Assembly: GCF_014644455.1 (NCBI RefSeq)
Contig: NZ_BMKS01000004.1
Location: 310,001 to 374,000, forward strand
Length of the DNA stretch: 64,000 nt
Direction of reading: 5' to 3'
From: Caldovatus sediminis
GTDB lineage: Bacteria; Pseudomonadota; Alphaproteobacteria; Acetobacterales; Acetobacteraceae
Shown here: positions 52,189 through 60,770 of the stretch, one piece after another
How the letters are laid out: every line of letters begins with the position of its first letter
Numbering within the stretch: position 1 is the stretch's first letter
Notes under the pieces: generated by a model
Database searches by the model: none
The model's input: the letters and a program-made list of their open reading frames with translations, nothing else
Told to the model about the DNA's origin: nothing
Made by a program: the position numbers and the translations under genes

Positions 52189-53577
52189 TCACTCCTCGCC
52201 GAGATAGGTGCCCGTGGTCTGCCGCGGCACGAAGCGGCCGGTGCCCGGCGTGGCCTTCACCTCCCGCCCGTCCCAGACGCAGCGGCCGCGCAGGTAGGTG
52301 GCGGCGACGCGCGCGGCCATCGGGCGGCCGTGATAGGGCGACCACCTGGCGTCCTCGCGGTCGCGGATGTCGCGCTCGTCGAAGGTGAAGTCGCCGGGCT
52401 CCAGCACGCAGAGGTCGGCGTCGCTTCCCACCCGGATCGCGCCCTTCTTCGGGAACAGGCCGTGGAAGCGCGCCGGGCGCTCGGCGCAGTAGCGCGCCAT
52501 CCAGGTGAGGGGGAGCGAGCGCTCGGTGAGCAGCGTGTACATCAGCGGCGCGAAGCTCTGCAGGCCGGTGAGGCCGGCGCCGAGGGCGAAGATGTCGCCC
52601 CTGTACTCCTTGCGCTCGCGCGGCCAGGGGGCGTGGTCGGTGGAGACGTAGGCGACCTGGCCGGCGGCCAGCGCCCGCCACATGCGCTCGACCTCCTCGC
52701 GCGTGCGGAAGGGCGGGTTGCACTTCCCGAAGCCGGCGAGGCGGACGATGTCCTCCTCGGTCATGCAGAGGTACTGGATGCAGGCCTCGCCGGTGGCCTT
52801 GCCGCCCATGCGGCGGAACACCTCGGCGATCTCGAAGCCGCGCGCGAGGGAGGAATGGGCGATGTGGACGTGGGCGCCGGTCTCCAGGCCGATCTCGAAG
52901 ATCTCGAGGTCGGCCATGGTCTCGCAGAGCGGCGGGCGGGTGCGGCAGTGCCAGATGGGCGAGGTGTCGCCGCGCGCCTTCGCCTCCTCGGTGAGGCGGA
53001 CGACGATCTCCTGGTCCTCGTTGTGCACGGCGACCATCAGGCCGGTCTGGGCGATGGCGCGGAAGGCCTCGACCATGGTCGGGTGGTCTATGCGCGGGAA
53101 GCGGACCGGGTCGTACTCGTAGGTGGAGAGCTTGAAGGAGCAGGCGCCGGCCTCGGCGAGGCCGGGGATGGCGTCCACGCCGCCCGTCTTCCGGATGGTG
53201 CCGTAGAGCGCGACGTCCACATGGGCGAGGCGCTCCACCCACTCGACCTTCTCGCGGAGGATCGCGGCGTCGGTGACGGGGCGCGGGACGTCGTAGGGCA
53301 TGTCCACGCAGGTGGTGACGCCGCCGGCGGCGGCGCACATGGTGGCGCCCTCGATGCCCGGCCAGCCGGTCGAGGAGGAGGTGTGCATGTGGCCGTCCAC
53401 CAGGCCGGGGAGGACCAGGCGGCCGGAATGGTCGGCGGTCTCGCGGGCGGGCGGCGGCGGGCCTTCGCCGATCGCGGCGATGGCCTCGCCGCGCACGGCG
53501 ATCCAGCCGTCGCGCAGCACGCGGTCGGGGAGGACGAGGTCGCCACGGATGAGGCGGTCGAAGGGCGGCTGGTCCAT
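52189..53577 (-). CDS. Cyclic amidohydrolase (hydantoinase/allantoinase/dihydroorotase class)
   Basis: A 462-aa metal-dependent TIM-barrel amidohydrolase that opens cyclic amides. It has the HxH metal motif in GLVDGHMHTSS, the probable carboxylated Lys in SFKLSTYEY, metal His in AVHNED and HIAHSS, and catalytic Asp in STDHAPW. Length matches D-hydantoinase, dihydropyrimidinase and allantoinase. Near a hydantoin-type racemase and two D-carbamoylases, a hydantoinase role is the best guess. GAGGACC precedes ATG 53577. It is divergent from prpD. Confidence 0.87.
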   Translation of the reverse strand: MDQPPFDRLIRGDLVLPDRVLRDGWIAVRGEAIAAIGEGPPPPARETADHSGRLVLPGLVDGHMHTSSSTGWPGIEGATMCAAAGGVTTCVDMPYDVPRPVTDAAILREKVEWVERLAHVDVALYGTIRKTGGVDAIPGLAEAGACSFKLSTYEYDPVRFPRIDHPTMVEAFRAIAQTGLMVAVHNEDQEIVVRLTEEAKARGDTSPIWHCRTRPPLCETMADLEIFEIGLETGAHVHIAHSSLARGFEIAEVFRRMGGKATGEACIQYLCMTEEDIVRLAGFGKCNPPFRTREEVERMWRALAAGQVAYVSTDHAPWPRERKEYRGDIFALGAGLTGLQSFAPLMYTLLTERSLPLTWMARYCAERPARFHGLFPKKGAIRVGSDADLCVLEPGDFTFDERDIRDREDARWSPYHGRPMAARVAATYLRGRCVWDGREVKATPGTGRFVPRQTTGTYLGEE

Positions 53578-53712
53578 GCGCGTCGGGTCCTCGGTGTCGT
53601 CGGCCTTCGCCGGCAGGGGATGGCGACACCCTAGGCCGGCGCGCGGGGCGCGAACAGCCGCCGCGGCGCGTCGCGGCGCGCCGGTCGCGGGCAGGCGGCC
53701 GGACGGGCGCAA

Positions 53713-53741
53713 TTGACGCCGTGGACCGCCGGCGGGAGAAC
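53713..53741 (+). promoter_or_regulatory. Candidate prpD promoter
   Basis: TTGACG preceded by GCAA, 17 bp, GAGAAC, ending 38 bp before the prpD ATG, in the 202-bp gap to the divergent amidohydrolase. Confidence 0.4.
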
Positions 53742-53779
53742 GCCGCCCGGCCTGAACCAGCGCGAGGGATCGCCCGCCG

Positions 53780-55318
53780 ATGCAGCTCCATCCCGTGAAG
53801 GTCCATCCGTCCAAGGCGCTGCTGCCGCGCGAGCAGCAGCTCGCCTGGAAGATCGCCGGGGTCGCCGTGGACCCGGTGCCGGTCGAGGACGCGGTGGCCG
53901 AGATGATCGTCAACCGGGTGATCGACAACGCCGCGGTGGCGATCGCCGCGGTCAACCGGCGCCCGGTGGTCTCGGCGCGGCAGATGGCGCTCGGCCATCC
54001 GCGCGACGGGGGGGCGACGATCTTCGGCGTGGACGCCGGGCGGCGGTTCTCGCCGGAGTGGGCCGCCTGGGCGAACGGGACGGCGGTGCGCGAGCTCGAC
54101 ATGCACGACACCTTCCTCGCCGCCGACTACTCGCACCCCGGGGACAACATCCCGCCCGTGCTCGCCGTGGCGCAGAGCATGGGGCGGTCGGGCGAGGAGG
54201 TGATCCGCGGCCTCGCCACCGCCTACGAGATCCACATTGATCTCGTGCGCGCGATCTGCCTGCACGAGCACAAGGTGGACCACATCGCCCATCTCTGCCC
54301 GGCGGCGGCGGCGGGGATCGGGACGCTGCTCGGCCTCGACCAGGCGACGATCTACCAGGCGGTGCAGCAGGCGGTGCATGTCAGCATCACCACGCGCCAG
54401 AGCCGCAAGGGGGAGATCTCCTCCTGGAAGGCCTACGCGCCGGCGCACGCCGGCAAGCTCGCGGTCGAGGCGGTGGACCGGGCGATGCGCGGCGAGGGGG
54501 CGCCGAGCCCGATCTACGAGGGCGAGGACTCGGTGGTCGCCTGGATCCTCTCCGGCCGCACCAAGGCGGACCGGGACGGGCGGGCGAGCGTCTACGAGCC
54601 GGTCTACTACCAGGTGCCGCTGCCGGAGGCGGGGGAGCCGAAGCGGGCGATCCTCGCGAGCTACACCAAGGAGCACTCGGCCGAGTACCAGAGCCAGGCG
54701 CTGATCGACCTCGCCTTCCGCATGCGGGAGCGGATCAAGGACTTCGAGGCGATCGAGCGGATCGTCATCCACACCTCCCACCACACCCACTACGTGATCG
54801 GGACCGGGGCGAACGACCCGCAGAAGATGGACCCGAAGGCGAGCCGGGAGACGCTCGACCACTCGATCATGTACATCTTCGCCGTCGCCCTGCAGGACGG
54901 GCGCTGGCACCACGTGGACAGCTACACGCCGGAGCGCGCCGGCCGGCCCGACACGGTGCGGCTCTGGCACAAGATCGAGACCCGCGAGGACCCGGAGTGG
55001 ACGCGGCGCTACCACTCCCACGACCCGAACGAGAAGGCGTTCGGGGCGCGGGTGGAGATCTTCCTCAGCGACGGCTCGCGGATCGAGGACGAGATGGCGG
55101 TGGCGAACGCCCACCCGCTCGGGGCGCGGCCCTTCGGGCGGGAGGACTACATCCGCAAGTTCCGCATCCTGACCGATGGGCTGATCGCGCCGGCGGAGTC
55201 CGAGCGCTTCCTCGAGGCGGCGCAGGAGCTGCGGCGGCTGAAGCCGGGCGAGCTGCACCGGCTGAACGTGGCGCTGCCGGACGGCGCGCTGGTCAAGGGA
55301 CGGCCCGGCATCTTCTGA
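53780..55318 (+). CDS. prpD: MmgE/PrpD family protein, probable 2-methylcitrate dehydratase
   Basis: A 512-aa MmgE/PrpD protein. PrpD dehydrates 2-methylcitrate to 2-methyl-cis-aconitate in the methylcitrate cycle (propionyl-CoA breakdown). Visible are [47 protein letters not shown] and [15 protein letters not shown], all diagnostic. It is followed 278 bp later by a methylcitrate/citrate synthase, supporting the role. prpB (lyase) is not in the window. Confidence 0.92.
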   Translation: MQLHPVKVHPSKALLPREQQLAWKIAGVAVDPVPVEDAVAEMIVNRVIDNAAVAIAAVNRRPVVSARQMALGHPRDGGATIFGVDAGRRFSPEWAAWANGTAVRELDMHDTFLAADYSHPGDNIPPVLAVAQSMGRSGEEVIRGLATAYEIHIDLVRAICLHEHKVDHIAHLCPAAAAGIGTLLGLDQATIYQAVQQAVHVSITTRQSRKGEISSWKAYAPAHAGKLAVEAVDRAMRGEGAPSPIYEGEDSVVAWILSGRTKADRDGRASVYEPVYYQVPLPEAGEPKRAILASYTKEHSAEYQSQALIDLAFRMRERIKDFEAIERIVIHTSHHTHYVIGTGANDPQKMDPKASRETLDHSIMYIFAVALQDGRWHHVDSYTPERAGRPDTVRLWHKIETREDPEWTRRYHSHDPNEKAFGARVEIFLSDGSRIEDEMAVANAHPLGARPFGREDYIRKFRILTDGLIAPAESERFLEAAQELRRLKPGELHRLNVALPDGALVKGRPGIF

Positions 55319-55321
55319 GGC

Positions 55322-55336
55322 CGGCGGCACCCGCCG
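55322..55336. terminator. Short hairpin after prpD
   Basis: CGGCGG-CAC-CCGCCG, a 6-bp stem 3 bp after the prpD stop, without a U-run. Weak. The remaining gap to prpC contains an isolated ATATATATA (55375-55383), striking in this GC-rich DNA and perhaps part of a prpC promoter. Confidence 0.25.
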
Positions 55337-55596
55337 TCCCCGCGCGCCCGTGCCGGGGCCGTGGCGCCGCGCACATATATATAGGTGATCGCCCGGCCGC
55401 GCGCCGGCGCCGGCTTGGCGCGGCGCGCGATCCGGCGCAACCATGCCCGTCGCGCGTTCCCTGAACGACACCGGCTGCGCCTCCGTCGCGCCAGCGGCGG
55501 CGGCGCGGTGAACGCCAGGGGCGGGTCCGCCGCGTGCCCCGGAGCGGGGCGCCGGCGGCTCCGCCCGGTCCTGCACGCAACGGGAGAAGCCCAGCC

Positions 55597-56745
55597 ATGA
55601 GCGACGCGACGACCCAGCCGCAGCCCGAGATCCGGAAGGGCCTCGTCGGGGTCTATGCCGACGTCTCCGCCATCTCGAAGGTGATGCCGGAGACCAACAG
55701 CCTCACCTACCGCGGCTACGCGGTGCAGGACCTCTGCGAGAACTGCAGCTTCGAGGAGGTCGCCTACCTGCTCTGGAACGGGGAGCTGCCGACCCGCGCC
55801 CAGCTCGACGCCTTCCGGAAGGAGGAGGCGGCGAACCGGGCGCTCTCCCCCCGGCTGCTCAAGGCGATCGAGGGCTACCCGCGCGACGCCCACCCGATGG
55901 ACGCGATCCGGACCTCGGTCTCCCTGATGGGGATGGAGGACCCGGAGGTCGCGGACGTCTCCGACGCCGCCACGCGGCGCAAGGCGATGCGGCTGCTCGC
56001 CAAGATCCCGACCGCGATCGCGGCGGCGCACCGCTTCTCGAAGGGCCAGGCGCCGGTCCCGCCGGACCCGAAGCTCTCCTTCAGCGAGAATTTCTTCCAC
56101 GTGGTGTTCGGGAAGGTTCCCCAGCCGGAGGTGGTGAAGGCCTTCGACGTCAGCCTGATCCTCTACGCCGAGCACACCTTCAACGCCTCGACCTTCACCG
56201 CCCGGACCATCGCCTCGACCGGGGCGGACATCCACGCCGCCATCACCGGCGCGATCGGCGCGCTGAAGGGCCCGCTGCACGGCGGGGCCAACGAGGCGGT
56301 GATGCACATGCTCAAGGAGATCGGCGAGCCGGAGAAGGCGGCGGCCTGGCTCGAGGGCAAGTTCGACCACCGGGCGCTGGTCATGGGCTTCGGCCACCGG
56401 GTCTACAAGTCGGGCGACAGCCGGGTGCCGACCATGACCAAGTACGCCGAGCGGATGGCGGAGGTGGTGGGCGACCGGCGCTGGATGGAGATCAGCCGCA
56501 TCCTCGCCGCCGAGATGCTGCGGCGGAAGAACATCCACCCCAACCTCGATTTCCCGGCGGGGCCCGCCTACTACCTGATGGGCTTCGAGATCCCGCTGTT
56601 CACCCCGATCTTCGTCGCCTCCCGCATCACCGGCTGGGCGGCGCACGTGCTGGAGCAGATGGCCGACAACCGGCTGATCCGCCCGCTCTCCTGGTACACC
56701 GGCGTCGAGCAGCGCCCGGTGGTGCCGCTGGCGCAGCGCGGCTGA
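55597..56745 (+). CDS. prpC: 2-methylcitrate synthase / citrate synthase II
   Basis: A 382-aa short-type citrate synthase. It starts with KGLVGVYADVSAISKV and LTYRGYAVQDL, and has catalytic segments HGGANEAV, GFGHRVYKSGDSR and VASRITGWAAHVLEQ. It condenses oxaloacetate with propionyl-CoA (or acetyl-CoA). The length of about 380 and linkage to prpD favour PrpC over the housekeeping GltA. GGGAGA lies about 11 nt before ATG 55597; an in-frame upstream ATG region is low-complexity. Confidence 0.92.
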   Translation: MSDATTQPQPEIRKGLVGVYADVSAISKVMPETNSLTYRGYAVQDLCENCSFEEVAYLLWNGELPTRAQLDAFRKEEAANRALSPRLLKAIEGYPRDAHPMDAIRTSVSLMGMEDPEVADVSDAATRRKAMRLLAKIPTAIAAAHRFSKGQAPVPPDPKLSFSENFFHVVFGKVPQPEVVKAFDVSLILYAEHTFNASTFTARTIASTGADIHAAITGAIGALKGPLHGGANEAVMHMLKEIGEPEKAAAWLEGKFDHRALVMGFGHRVYKSGDSRVPTMTKYAERMAEVVGDRRWMEISRILAAEMLRRKNIHPNLDFPAGPAYYLMGFEIPLFTPIFVASRITGWAAHVLEQMADNRLIRPLSWYTGVEQRPVVPLAQRG

Positions 56746-57440
56746 CGGGCGGCACGCGCGGCGCCGGCGCGGAGACGCCATGCCGCGCTGGCGCCGGGCC
56801 TGTCCGGCGCATCGGGATGATCGCTCGGCACGGACGCGCGCTGCGCAGGCCGTGACGCACACAAATCCCGTGCGCATGTGACGGATTTTGTTGACATGCA
56901 TGGTGCGCGTGCAGATAGCGTGATTCGCGCGCGCGTCGCTGCACGCGATTCGTCGAAGCGAGTTCCGCCGCAGCAAGTCGGACGGCTCGCACCGAGCATC
57001 GTCGAGGCGACGCCGCGCAGCAGGGAAGGACGGTCCATGGACCGCAGGCTCGTGGCCCCCGCAGGCGCGGAGGCCGCACCGCCGCAGGAGGCGCCGCCGC
57101 CAAGGGGCGGACACAGCGCGCTCCGTGCCGGCGGGAGAGAGGCCGAGGAAGGCGCGATGCAGCCCGGCGATGCCGCGAAGATCATCGTGCACCCCCGCGG
57201 CGCCTGCGACACCGGACGGCGACAGGAACGGCGCCGCGCGATTCGGGATCCGCGCGCCGCCGCCGAAGGGGGGCCGCGCGGTTCCGCGCGGTCCACCCGG
57301 ACCTCAGCACGCCCCTCCCCGCTGCTCCGCGGCGCGACGCACGGTCCCGATGCGGCCGGCCGGCCCCTTCCGGCCATCCGGCGCGCATTCGGCCAAACGC
57401 CGCCGCTCCTCCAGGGAACGCTAACGGAGATCCTGACCCA
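56746..57440. other. Long intergenic region before the H1-like gene
   Basis: 695 bp with a less GC-rich patch (56850-56925) containing GTGACG twice (56852 and 56878) and a consensus -35. An open frame from GTG 56878 to 57444 lacks any protein-like feature and overlaps the promoter candidate. The region probably holds a long 5' leader. Confidence 0.45.
56891..56919 (+). promoter_or_regulatory. Promoter candidate with consensus TTGACA
   Basis: TTGACA, 17 bp, GATAGC, in a locally A/T-richer stretch. It would give the H1-like gene a leader of over 500 nt. The position could also serve an unseen short RNA. Confidence 0.5.
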
Positions 57441-57950
57441 ATGACGACCGACACCAACGAGACCACCGTGAACGCGGAAGGCGCGCCGCGCGCCCAGGCG
57501 ATGGCGATGTCCGGCAGCCGCCGCACCGCAGGCACCCGCCGGCCGGCCACCCGCAAGCCGGCGGCGAAGCGCACCACCACCGCGAAGCGGACCACGGCGG
57601 CGAAGCGGACCACGGCGGCGAAGCGGCCGGCGGCGCGCAAGACCGTCGCCAAGAAGGCGCCCGCCAAGCGGACCACGGCGGCGAAGCGGACCACGGCCCG
57701 CAGGGCGACCACGCCGCGCGCCGCCGCCAAGCGCACCACCGCGCGCAAGACCACCGCCCGCAAGGCGGCGGCCGGCACGGCGCGGAAGGCGCCGGCGCGC
57801 CGCGCCGCGGCGGCGAAAGCCGGCACCACCTCGCGCTCCGAGGCGGCGAAGAAGGCGGCCGCGACCCGCGCGCGCAAGAAGGCCGCGGCGGCCGCCGCGG
57901 CGGCGGCCGCTCCGGCCGGCGGCGAGGGCGGCGAGCCCTCCTCCATGTGA
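57441..57950 (+). CDS. Histone H1-like, Lys/Ala/Thr-rich DNA-binding protein
   Basis: A 169-aa extremely basic protein made of short repeats (AKRTTAAKRTT, ARKTTARKAA, AAKKAAATRARKK), like bacterial H1/HctB- or AlgP-type proteins that bind and compact DNA through a disordered tail. The N-terminal 25 residues are acidic or neutral and the C-terminus ends in an Ala run plus GGEGGEPSSM. The DNA shows imperfect 18-bp repeats (from 57583). GGAG lies about 12 nt before ATG 57441. A clear intrinsic terminator follows, so it is a single-gene unit. Confidence 0.88.
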   Translation: MTTDTNETTVNAEGAPRAQAMAMSGSRRTAGTRRPATRKPAAKRTTTAKRTTAAKRTTAAKRPAARKTVAKKAPAKRTTAAKRTTARRATTPRAAAKRTTARKTTARKAAAGTARKAPARRAAAAKAGTTSRSEAAKKAAATRARKKAAAAAAAAAAPAGGEGGEPSSM

Positions 57951-57973
57951 CGCACTGAGCGATCCCGGCGAAG

Positions 57974-58007
57974 GGGCGTCGCCTGCGCGAGCGGGCGGCG
58001 CCCTTTT
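57974..58007 (+). terminator. Rho-independent terminator of the H1-like gene
   Basis: GGGCGTCGCC (57974-57983) pairs with GGCGGCGCCC (57994-58003) with one G-T pair, a 10-nt loop, then TTTT. It is 24 bp after the stop codon and is the only hairpin with a T-tract that I found in the window. Confidence 0.8.
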
Positions 58008-58154
58008 CGCATGCGCCGGCCGGGGTGGGCTGGCGGGCGCCGGCCCGGTCCGGCTTGCGGGCATGCGGCATCGGTCCGACGATGCGGCGCGCACGCGTTG
58101 CCGCCGCCCCCTGCCGGCGCGGACGCGTCATGGCGAGAGAGGACGCGAACCCGC

Positions 58155-59741
58155 ATGGCCCTCGACTTCACCCCCTCCCCGCACACCACCCAGCACTGGG
58201 TGCTGGCGAAGCCCGCCGCGCGCGGGCGCCGCGGCATGGTGGCGGCGCAATGCAAGGCCGCCGCCGAGGCCGGCGTGGCGATCCTCGACGCCGGCGGCAG
58301 CGCCGCCGACGCCGCCGTCGCGACCGCCTTCGCGCTCGCCACGCTCGAGCCATGGAACAGCGGCATCGGCGGCATCGGCTTCGCGCAGCACATGGCGGCC
58401 GGCGCGGCGCGGGCGGAGACCTTCGACTTCGGGCCGGTGGCGCCGCGCGGGCTCGATCCCTCCGCCTTCCCGCTGACCGGGCGGATGAAGCTCGATCTGT
58501 TCGCCTGGCCCGAGGTGGAGGGCGACCGCAACATCCACGGCCCGCTCTCCTTCTGCATCCCCTCGGCAGTGGCGGGCTATGCCCTGCTGCACGAGCGACA
58601 CGGACGCCTGCCGATCGCCGAGGTGCTGGCGCCGGCGGTGGCGCTGGCCAAGCGGGGGCTGCCGCAGGACTGGTTCACCACGCTGAAGATCGCGAGCTCG
58701 GCGGCGGTGCTGCGGCTCTATCCGGAGAGCGCGCGCATCTACCTGCCCAACGGGCTACCGCCGGTGCCGCCCTATCAGGGGACGCCGGGCTTCCTTTCCC
58801 AGGGCAACCTGGCGGCGACGCTCGAGCGGCTGCAGCGGGCCGGACTGCGCGACTTCTACGAGGGGGAGATCGCGGCGGCGATCGCCGCGGACGTGCGGGA
58901 GATGGGCGGCGTGCTGTCGGCCGCCGACCTCGCCGGCTGCCGCGCCCGTGTGCTGCCGGCGGTGGAGGTGCCCTGGCGCGGACGGCGGCTCATGCTCTCC
59001 AACGGCCTCACCGCAACGCCGACGCTGCGGCGCGTGCTCGAGGGCATGGCCGACGCGCCCTTCGGCGGGACCGAGCCGGGGCCGGCCTGGTACGCGCGCC
59101 TCGCCCGGGTGATGCGCGCCGCCTACGCCGAGCGCCTGGCCGGGCTCGGCGAGAGCGAGCCGCGCGCGGCGGAGAGCTGCACGACGCACCTCAGCGTGGT
59201 GGACGCCGAGGGCTCGATGGTGGCGATGACCACGACGCTGCTCTCCTCGATGGGCTCGCGGGTGGTGCTGCCGCGCACCGGCGTGCTGATGAACAACGGG
59301 GTGATGTGGTTCGACCCGCGCCCCGGCACGCCGAACGCGATCGCGCCGGGCAGACGGCCGCTCACCAACATGTGCCCGGTGATCGCGGCGGGCGAGCGCG
59401 GCGGGCCGGAGATCGCGTGCGGCGCCTCCGGCGGGCGACGGATCATGGCGTCGGTGTTCCAGATGCTGTCGCTGGTGGCGGATTTCGGCATGGACCCGGA
59501 GCGGGCGGCGCATCATCCGCGGATCGACGTCTCCGGGCCGGACGGGGTGACCGCGGACCGCCGGCTGCCGCGAGCGGTGGTGGAGGCGATCGCCGCGGAT
59601 GGGGCGCCGGTGGAGTCGGTGGAGCACGCGGTGCTGCCGGTGAACTTCGCCTGCCCGAACCTGATCCAGGTGCGGGCGGACGGCGAGCGGGTCGGGATCA
59701 GCGACGCCATCTCGCCCTGGAGCGCGGCGGTGGCGCAGTAG
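58155..59741 (+). CDS. Gamma-glutamyltransferase family protein
   Basis: A 528-aa Ntn hydrolase that autocleaves before a Thr. The predicted nucleophile is Thr343 in SCTTHLSVVDAEGSMVAMT, matching the GGT signature. The large-subunit start contains GMVAAQCKAAAEAGVAILDAGGSAADAAVA. It would hydrolyse gamma-glutamyl bonds (glutathione or gamma-glutamyl amines) or deacylate cephalosporin-type amides. No signal peptide is evident after ATG 58155, so unlike classic periplasmic GGT it may be cytosolic. GAGAGAGGA lies upstream. It converges with the deacetylase gene. Confidence 0.9.
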   Translation: MALDFTPSPHTTQHWVLAKPAARGRRGMVAAQCKAAAEAGVAILDAGGSAADAAVATAFALATLEPWNSGIGGIGFAQHMAAGAARAETFDFGPVAPRGLDPSAFPLTGRMKLDLFAWPEVEGDRNIHGPLSFCIPSAVAGYALLHERHGRLPIAEVLAPAVALAKRGLPQDWFTTLKIASSAAVLRLYPESARIYLPNGLPPVPPYQGTPGFLSQGNLAATLERLQRAGLRDFYEGEIAAAIAADVREMGGVLSAADLAGCRARVLPAVEVPWRGRRLMLSNGLTATPTLRRVLEGMADAPFGGTEPGPAWYARLARVMRAAYAERLAGLGESEPRAAESCTTHLSVVDAEGSMVAMTTTLLSSMGSRVVLPRTGVLMNNGVMWFDPRPGTPNAIAPGRRPLTNMCPVIAAGERGGPEIACGASGGRRIMASVFQMLSLVADFGMDPERAAHHPRIDVSGPDGVTADRRLPRAVVEAIAADGAPVESVEHAVLPVNFACPNLIQVRADGERVGISDAISPWSAAVAQ

Positions 59742-59777
59742 AGCCGGCGGCGGCCGCGCCTTGCGCCCGCCCGCCCC

Positions 59778-60689
59778 TCAGCGCGGCGCGGCGGCCAGGC
59801 AGTGGCGCGCGACCTCCTCGTGGGTCGCGAACCAGACGCCGGGGTGGCTCTTCATGTGGCGCACCAGGCGCTCGAGCAGGGCGATGCGGCTGCGGTGGCC
59901 GATCACGTGCGGGTGCAGGGTGAGGAGGAACAGGCCGCCCTCGGCATAGGCGCCGTCGAACTCGGTGCGGAAGATCTCCTCGACCGCCGAGGGCGGGGTG
60001 TAGGGGCGGAGCGCCGAGAAGCGGACCATGTTGAAGTAGACCGCGTCGTCGCGGATCCACTCCGGCGGCAGCTCGACGATGCCGGTCGGTTCGCCGTCGT
60101 CGAGCAGCTCGTAGGGGTCGTCGTCGGCCATCAGGCTGGAGTCGTAGAGCAGCCCCATCTCCCGGATGATCGCGAGGGTGTCGGCCGAGAAGTCCCAGCT
60201 CGCGGTGCGGATGCCGACCGGACGGCGGCCGGACAGGCGTTCGAGGACCTCGGCGGCGCGCAGCGTGAGGTCGCGCTCGACGCCCGGCGGGAGGCGGGTG
60301 TTGGCCTCGTGGATCCAGGAGTGGAGGCCGATCTCGTGACCGTCGTCGGCGACGGCGCGGACCTCCTCCGGATACAGGAGGGCGGAGACGGCGGGGTAGA
60401 AGAAGCTCGCACGGATGCCGTGGCGGGAGAGCAGGGCGCGGATGCGCGGAACGCCCTGGCGGTTGCCGTACTGGCCCTGGCTGATGCGCATCGGGCTCTC
60501 GTCGCCGTCGCGCAGCGGGATGGTGTCGTGGTCGGCGTCGAAGGAGAGGGCGACGCAGCACCGGGCGCCGCCCGGCCAGGAGGCGGGGCGGAGCGAGCGT
60601 CCGGCGCGGGCCCGGCCGACGATCTTGCGCCAATGGGACTCCGGCCATTCCCAGGGCCGGGCGGATCCGGGCGGCGAGGTGTCGGGCAT
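59778..60689 (-). CDS. Polysaccharide deacetylase family (PuuE-like) hydrolase
   Basis: A 303-aa NodB-fold protein without signal peptide. Metal/catalytic motifs: LSFDADHD (DD-type), HSWIHEANT (HxxxH), RTASWDFS and a late LHPHVIGH. Cytosolic members without a signal are often C-N hydrolases, such as the PuuE allantoinase or imide deacetylases, rather than true chitin/peptidoglycan deacetylases. That would fit the nearby amide- and ureide-cleaving genes (inference). It is downstream of the methyltransferase gene (81-bp gap), same strand. Confidence 0.87.
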   Translation of the reverse strand: MPDTSPPGSARPWEWPESHWRKIVGRARAGRSLRPASWPGGARCCVALSFDADHDTIPLRDGDESPMRISQGQYGNRQGVPRIRALLSRHGIRASFFYPAVSALLYPEEVRAVADDGHEIGLHSWIHEANTRLPPGVERDLTLRAAEVLERLSGRRPVGIRTASWDFSADTLAIIREMGLLYDSSLMADDDPYELLDDGEPTGIVELPPEWIRDDAVYFNMVRFSALRPYTPPSAVEEIFRTEFDGAYAEGGLFLLTLHPHVIGHRSRIALLERLVRHMKSHPGVWFATHEEVARHCLAAAPR

Positions 60690-60770
60690 GCGGGGAATCC
60701 TCCGGGTCGCGGCGGGTGCGCGGCGATGCTGCGCCCCGGCGCGGCGCGGGGGAAGCCCGGCCCGTCGGCG

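Noticed and set aside
56878-57444. 188-codon ORF before the H1-like gene, whose stop overlaps the H1 start as ATGA
   Set aside because: The overlap looks like coupling, but the translation is low-complexity, the start lies upstream of the consensus -35 of the region, and there is no RBS.
57583-57720. Short tandem repeats suggestive of a CRISPR or satellite
   Set aside because: The 18-bp units are in frame and encode the Lys/Thr/Ala repeats of the H1-like protein; there are no unique spacers.
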